Origin: Candidatus Pseudoruminococcus merdavium
GTDB taxonomy: Bacteria; Bacillota; Clostridia; Oscillospirales; Ruminococcaceae
DNA length: 64,000 nt
NCBI GenBank assembly: GCA_904419745.1
Contig: CAJFSS010000015.1
Location: 1 to 64,000, forward strand
Direction: 5' to 3'
Shown: piece by piece, positions 61,498 through 64,000 of the stretch
How positions within the stretch are numbered: position 1 is the first letter of the stretch
Layout: every line of letters starts with the position of its first letter
Notes under the pieces: model-generated
Database searches by the model: none
Told to the model about the DNA's origin: nothing
Seen by the model: the letters and a program-made list of their open reading frames with translations, nothing else
Program-made: the position numbers and the translations under genes

Positions 61498-62523
61498 ATG
61501 TTAAATACCCTGGATTTACTCGAACAGCTCACCCAGGCGACCGGTGTAGTCGCAGATGAGGGGAGCGCATGGGAAGTCGCCGCAAAACTGGCAGAGCCCT
61601 ATGGTACTGTACGAAGGGACGCGCTTGGGAATGTGATTGTAACCGTGCGCGAACCGAAAGAGGGACAACCGCATATTTTGCTGGACGCCCACCTGGATGA
61701 AATCGGTATGGCGGTCAGTGAAATTGATGAGGAGGGCTTTGTCCATGTCATCCCAAACGGCGGTGTGGACAAACGTCTGCTGTTGGCGCAGGAGGTCACT
61801 GTTCATGGAACAAAGCCGCTGTATGGGATTGTCGTATCCCTGGCGCCCCATCTGATGACCGAAGAGGATAAAAAAGCAGTCCCGGAATTTGATAAAATCA
61901 CGATCGACCTCGGTATGGACAAAAGTCAAGTTGAACAATATGTCACCATCGGGGATAAAATTACAGTAAACGGAAAATTCACCCGCCTGCTCAACAACCG
62001 GGCGGCGTCCAAGGCAATGGATGACCGTGCGGGGATTGTCTCCCTGCTGGAAGCGGCGCAGCTTTTGCAGGGGGAGGAGCTTTCCTGCGGTGTGACTATG
62101 GTCTTTTCCACCCAGGAGGAAATCGGCGGCTATGGCGCACAGGTTGCCACGTTTGGGGTGGAGCCTACTCATGCCATTGCGGTGGACGTCAGCTTTGCCA
62201 GAACACCGGATACCCCCAAAAACAAAACCTATCCCCTTGGCTGCGGAACCCTGATCACCGCAAGTCCGGCGATGTCCAAACAGGTGTTTGTGGATTTGAA
62301 AGCCGTCGCGGAGGAGGAAAATATCCCTTACATGGTCGAAGTAACCGGGGCGCAGACAGGAACCAACGCCAACAGTATTTTTGATGTGAAAACCGGTGTC
62401 CTCACCGGCGTGCTGGGGATTCCTCTGCGCTATATGCACACCCCGGTCGAAGTCATTGATCCGCATGATATTGAATGCACGGCAAAACTGCTTGCCGCCT
62501 ATATCAGAAAGCTTGGAAAGTGA
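61498..62523 (+). CDS. M42-family metallo-aminopeptidase, first copy
   Basis: 341 residues with the M42 metal and catalytic motifs: LLDAHLDEIGMAV (His 65, Asp 67), DDRAGIVSLLEA, STQEEIGGYGAQ (catalytic and metal Glu) and VDVSFART, ending with MHTPVEVIDPHDIE. It forms large tetrahedral aminopeptidase assemblies in relatives and trims cytosolic peptides. It begins 23 nt after murD and is followed 11 nt later by a paralogue. Confidence 0.93.
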   Translation: MLNTLDLLEQLTQATGVVADEGSAWEVAAKLAEPYGTVRRDALGNVIVTVREPKEGQPHILLDAHLDEIGMAVSEIDEEGFVHVIPNGGVDKRLLLAQEVTVHGTKPLYGIVVSLAPHLMTEEDKKAVPEFDKITIDLGMDKSQVEQYVTIGDKITVNGKFTRLLNNRAASKAMDDRAGIVSLLEAAQLLQGEELSCGVTMVFSTQEEIGGYGAQVATFGVEPTHAIAVDVSFARTPDTPKNKTYPLGCGTLITASPAMSKQVFVDLKAVAEEENIPYMVEVTGAQTGTNANSIFDVKTGVLTGVLGIPLRYMHTPVEVIDPHDIECTAKLLAAYIRKLGK

Positions 62524-62534
62524 GGGGAAATGCC

Positions 62535-63578
62535 ATGAGTGAACATAAATTTTTAACCTATCTGAAGGATATGAGCCCACTTTTCGGCGTATCCGGCGAC
62601 GAGGCCCCCGTCCGGGAATATATTAAAGAACAGCTGAAAGGCAAGGTCGACGAGATGTTTGAGGATGCGCTCGGCAGCCTGGTTGTGCTCAAAAAAGGGA
62701 AATCCACCCCAAAACAGCGCCTGATGATTGACGCGCATATTGACGAAGTCGGCTTTATGGTCAGTGAGATTACAGAGGATGGCTACTTGAAATTCCAGGT
62801 AGTCGGTAGTATCAACGACAAAGTGATCCTGGGACGACGCGTCTATGTCGGGGAACATCGGCTGCCCGGCGTCATCGGCACAAAGCCCATTCACCTGCAA
62901 AGTGCAGAGGAAAAGAAAACTCCCGTCCCTGTGGACGACATGTATATTGATATCGGCGCAAACGACCAGGCGCAGGCAGAACAATATGTGATGCTCGGCG
63001 ACCGCGTGATGTTTGATTCGGAGTTTGTGGAATTCGGCGATCACCGAATTAAGGGGAAGGCGTTTGACGACCGCGCCGCTGTCGCTGTGCTCATGGAACT
63101 CGCCCAGTCGGATCTGAAATACGACACCTGGTTCTCCTTTTCCACCCAGGAGGAAATCGGCGGATACGGCGCTAAGACGGCGGCCGCCCGCGTCAATCCG
63201 GATTTGACCATTGTGGTGGAGACGACCTCCGCCGCGGATATCCCCTTTATCGAGGGAACTAGACGGACCTGTATCCAGAAAAAAGGTCCATCCATTGTAT
63301 ATGCGGATAAAAAGACCATTTACCCGCGCGATTTGTTCAAACATGTCTTTGCGCTCGCAAAAGAGCAGGGGATCAAAGTACAGCCTAAGACCTCGGTCGC
63401 CGGTTCAACCAATGCGGGGCTTATCCGCGTCAACGGCTGCGGGGCAAAGGCAATCGGAGTGTCCATGCCCTGCCGGTATATCCATTCCGGAAGCTGTATG
63501 CTCTGCACGGAGGATATTGAGGAGACTTATCGCCTGCTCAAAGCCCTGACGGAAGAGCTTCAGGATCAAGAGTGGTAA
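62535..63578 (+). CDS. M42-family metallo-aminopeptidase, second copy
   Basis: 347 residues from ATG 62535 (GAGGGGAAA upstream). Motifs: LFGVSGDEAPVREYI, IDAHIDEVGFMVSEI, FDDRAAVAVLME, STQEEIGGYGAKTAAARVNPD, VETTSAAD and a C-terminal RYIHSG. It is clearly related to the preceding gene but far from identical, so an old duplication or two subunits with different substrate ranges. The stop overlaps the start of the next gene. Confidence 0.93.
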   Translation: MSEHKFLTYLKDMSPLFGVSGDEAPVREYIKEQLKGKVDEMFEDALGSLVVLKKGKSTPKQRLMIDAHIDEVGFMVSEITEDGYLKFQVVGSINDKVILGRRVYVGEHRLPGVIGTKPIHLQSAEEKKTPVPVDDMYIDIGANDQAQAEQYVMLGDRVMFDSEFVEFGDHRIKGKAFDDRAAVAVLMELAQSDLKYDTWFSFSTQEEIGGYGAKTAAARVNPDLTIVVETTSAADIPFIEGTRRTCIQKKGPSIVYADKKTIYPRDLFKHVFALAKEQGIKVQPKTSVAGSTNAGLIRVNGCGAKAIGVSMPCRYIHSGSCMLCTEDIEETYRLLKALTEELQDQEW

Positions 63579-64000
63579 CGCTCTGCGATAGGGATACCGT
63601 GCTCCGGGATTTTTTTGCCTGTGTCCGAAATACTGCGGTGGGGTGCCAGATGGAGATGACATTAAGCACCTATGGGCAGAGAGATCCGCAGACAGCCGCG
63701 TGGACCGTCTATTCCAGAGAAGGAACCGCCTGCGGAGGGATCGTATCCTCCGCAGGCAGCCTTTTTGTCTGCTTGTGCAGACAGGAGGGAGCGGGGGAGT
63801 GTGCAAAATTCCTGCGTTTTCTGTTCCCCGGGCGCCCTTTTTCCTGCGATGGAAAGACGGAGGAATTTCTAACCCCCTATGGGTTTGGAACCGCGCAAAG
63901 CGGGGATGTGCTCCGTTTTCACAGACAGTCCCAGTTGTTTCTTATGCCTGGGGGATACCATTTCCCGCAGGAAATCCGATCGGACAAGCTGTATGCGCTG
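63572..64000 (+). CDS. Partial gene, unknown (possibly GNAT-like), cut by the window end
   Basis: 143 codons from GTG 63572 run open to the last base. AGGA lies 6 nt upstream, and the gene overlaps the M42 stop by 7 nt. The start reads VVTLCDRDTVLRDFFACVRN, followed by a long body with several Cys and TPYGFGTAQSGDVLRFH. It recalls the N-terminal half of a family of Clostridia GNAT-like proteins, but the acetyl-CoA loop would lie beyond the edge. Confidence 0.6.
   Translation, partial: MVTLCDRDTVLRDFFACVRNTAVGCQMEMTLSTYGQRDPQTAAWTVYSREGTACGGIVSSAGSLFVCLCRQEGAGECAKFLRFLFPGRPFSCDGKTEEFLTPYGFGTAQSGDVLRFHRQSQLFLMPGGYHFPQEIRSDKLYAL

Overview
The window reads as a contiguous chromosome segment from an anaerobic, spore-forming Gram-positive bacterium of the class Clostridia, most like the Oscillospiraceae/Ruminococcaceae. 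The support is the full S10-spc-alpha ribosomal operon with a KOW protein between map and infA, spoVAC-AD-AE, the oxygen-sensitive NrdD/NrdG reductase, type III glutamine synthetase, GTP-dependent PEP carboxykinase, strong AGGAGG ribosome binding sites and frequent GTG/TTG starts. No species can be named from the sequence alone. I see no prophage, insertion sequence, CRISPR array, tRNA or rRNA.

Layout. 0.1-3.8 kb: rbfA-nrnA-truB-ribF followed by rpsO, the usual translation/tRNA-modification cluster. 3.8-4.2 kb: a badly decayed GNAT acetyltransferase pseudogene on the minus strand. 4.3-5.9 kb: coaX with an overlapping pentapeptide-repeat gene. 6-10.2 kb (minus): a membrane-anchored unknown, proBA, and a GH88/GH105-type hydrolase. 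10.4-14.7 kb: pnp with a structured leader, acylphosphatase, a GNAT enzyme and a lipoprotein with two internal repeats. 14.8-18.1 kb: purA (minus) and the spoVA operon (plus). 18.2-21.8 kb (minus): fabV, an iron-sulfur aldo/keto reductase-like protein, a DUF3842 gene and its TetR-type neighbour. 22-22.9 kb: small HEAT-repeat and membrane proteins. 23.2-31 kb: dusB (minus), then polA, a low-molecular-weight phosphatase, an SDR, a DUF975 protein, rimI, tsaD and a small membrane protein. 31-36.4 kb: a poorly explained block, a uracil-DNA-glycosylase-like gene, pckG and a cytosolic gluzincin-like peptidase (minus).

36.5-52.4 kb is one long ribosomal operon, rpsJ to rplQ, with secY, adk, map, infA and rpoA inside it. 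It starts at a promoter with a leader of about 300 nt and ends at a strong terminator. 52.5-64 kb carries glnN (type III glutamine synthetase), nrdD-nrdG behind a consensus promoter and long leader, a MATE transporter, murD with two M42 aminopeptidases, and a gene cut by the window edge.

Most of the window is core housekeeping. The less ordinary signals are regulatory or degenerate: perfect palindromes at the TetR/HEAT divergent region, upstream of nrdD and beside a MATE promoter; an orphan palindrome/promoter followed by a structured non-coding stretch after pckG; an aldo/keto reductase-like protein lacking expected catalytic residues; and the GNAT pseudogene. I did not find a clear, complete new multi-gene system.
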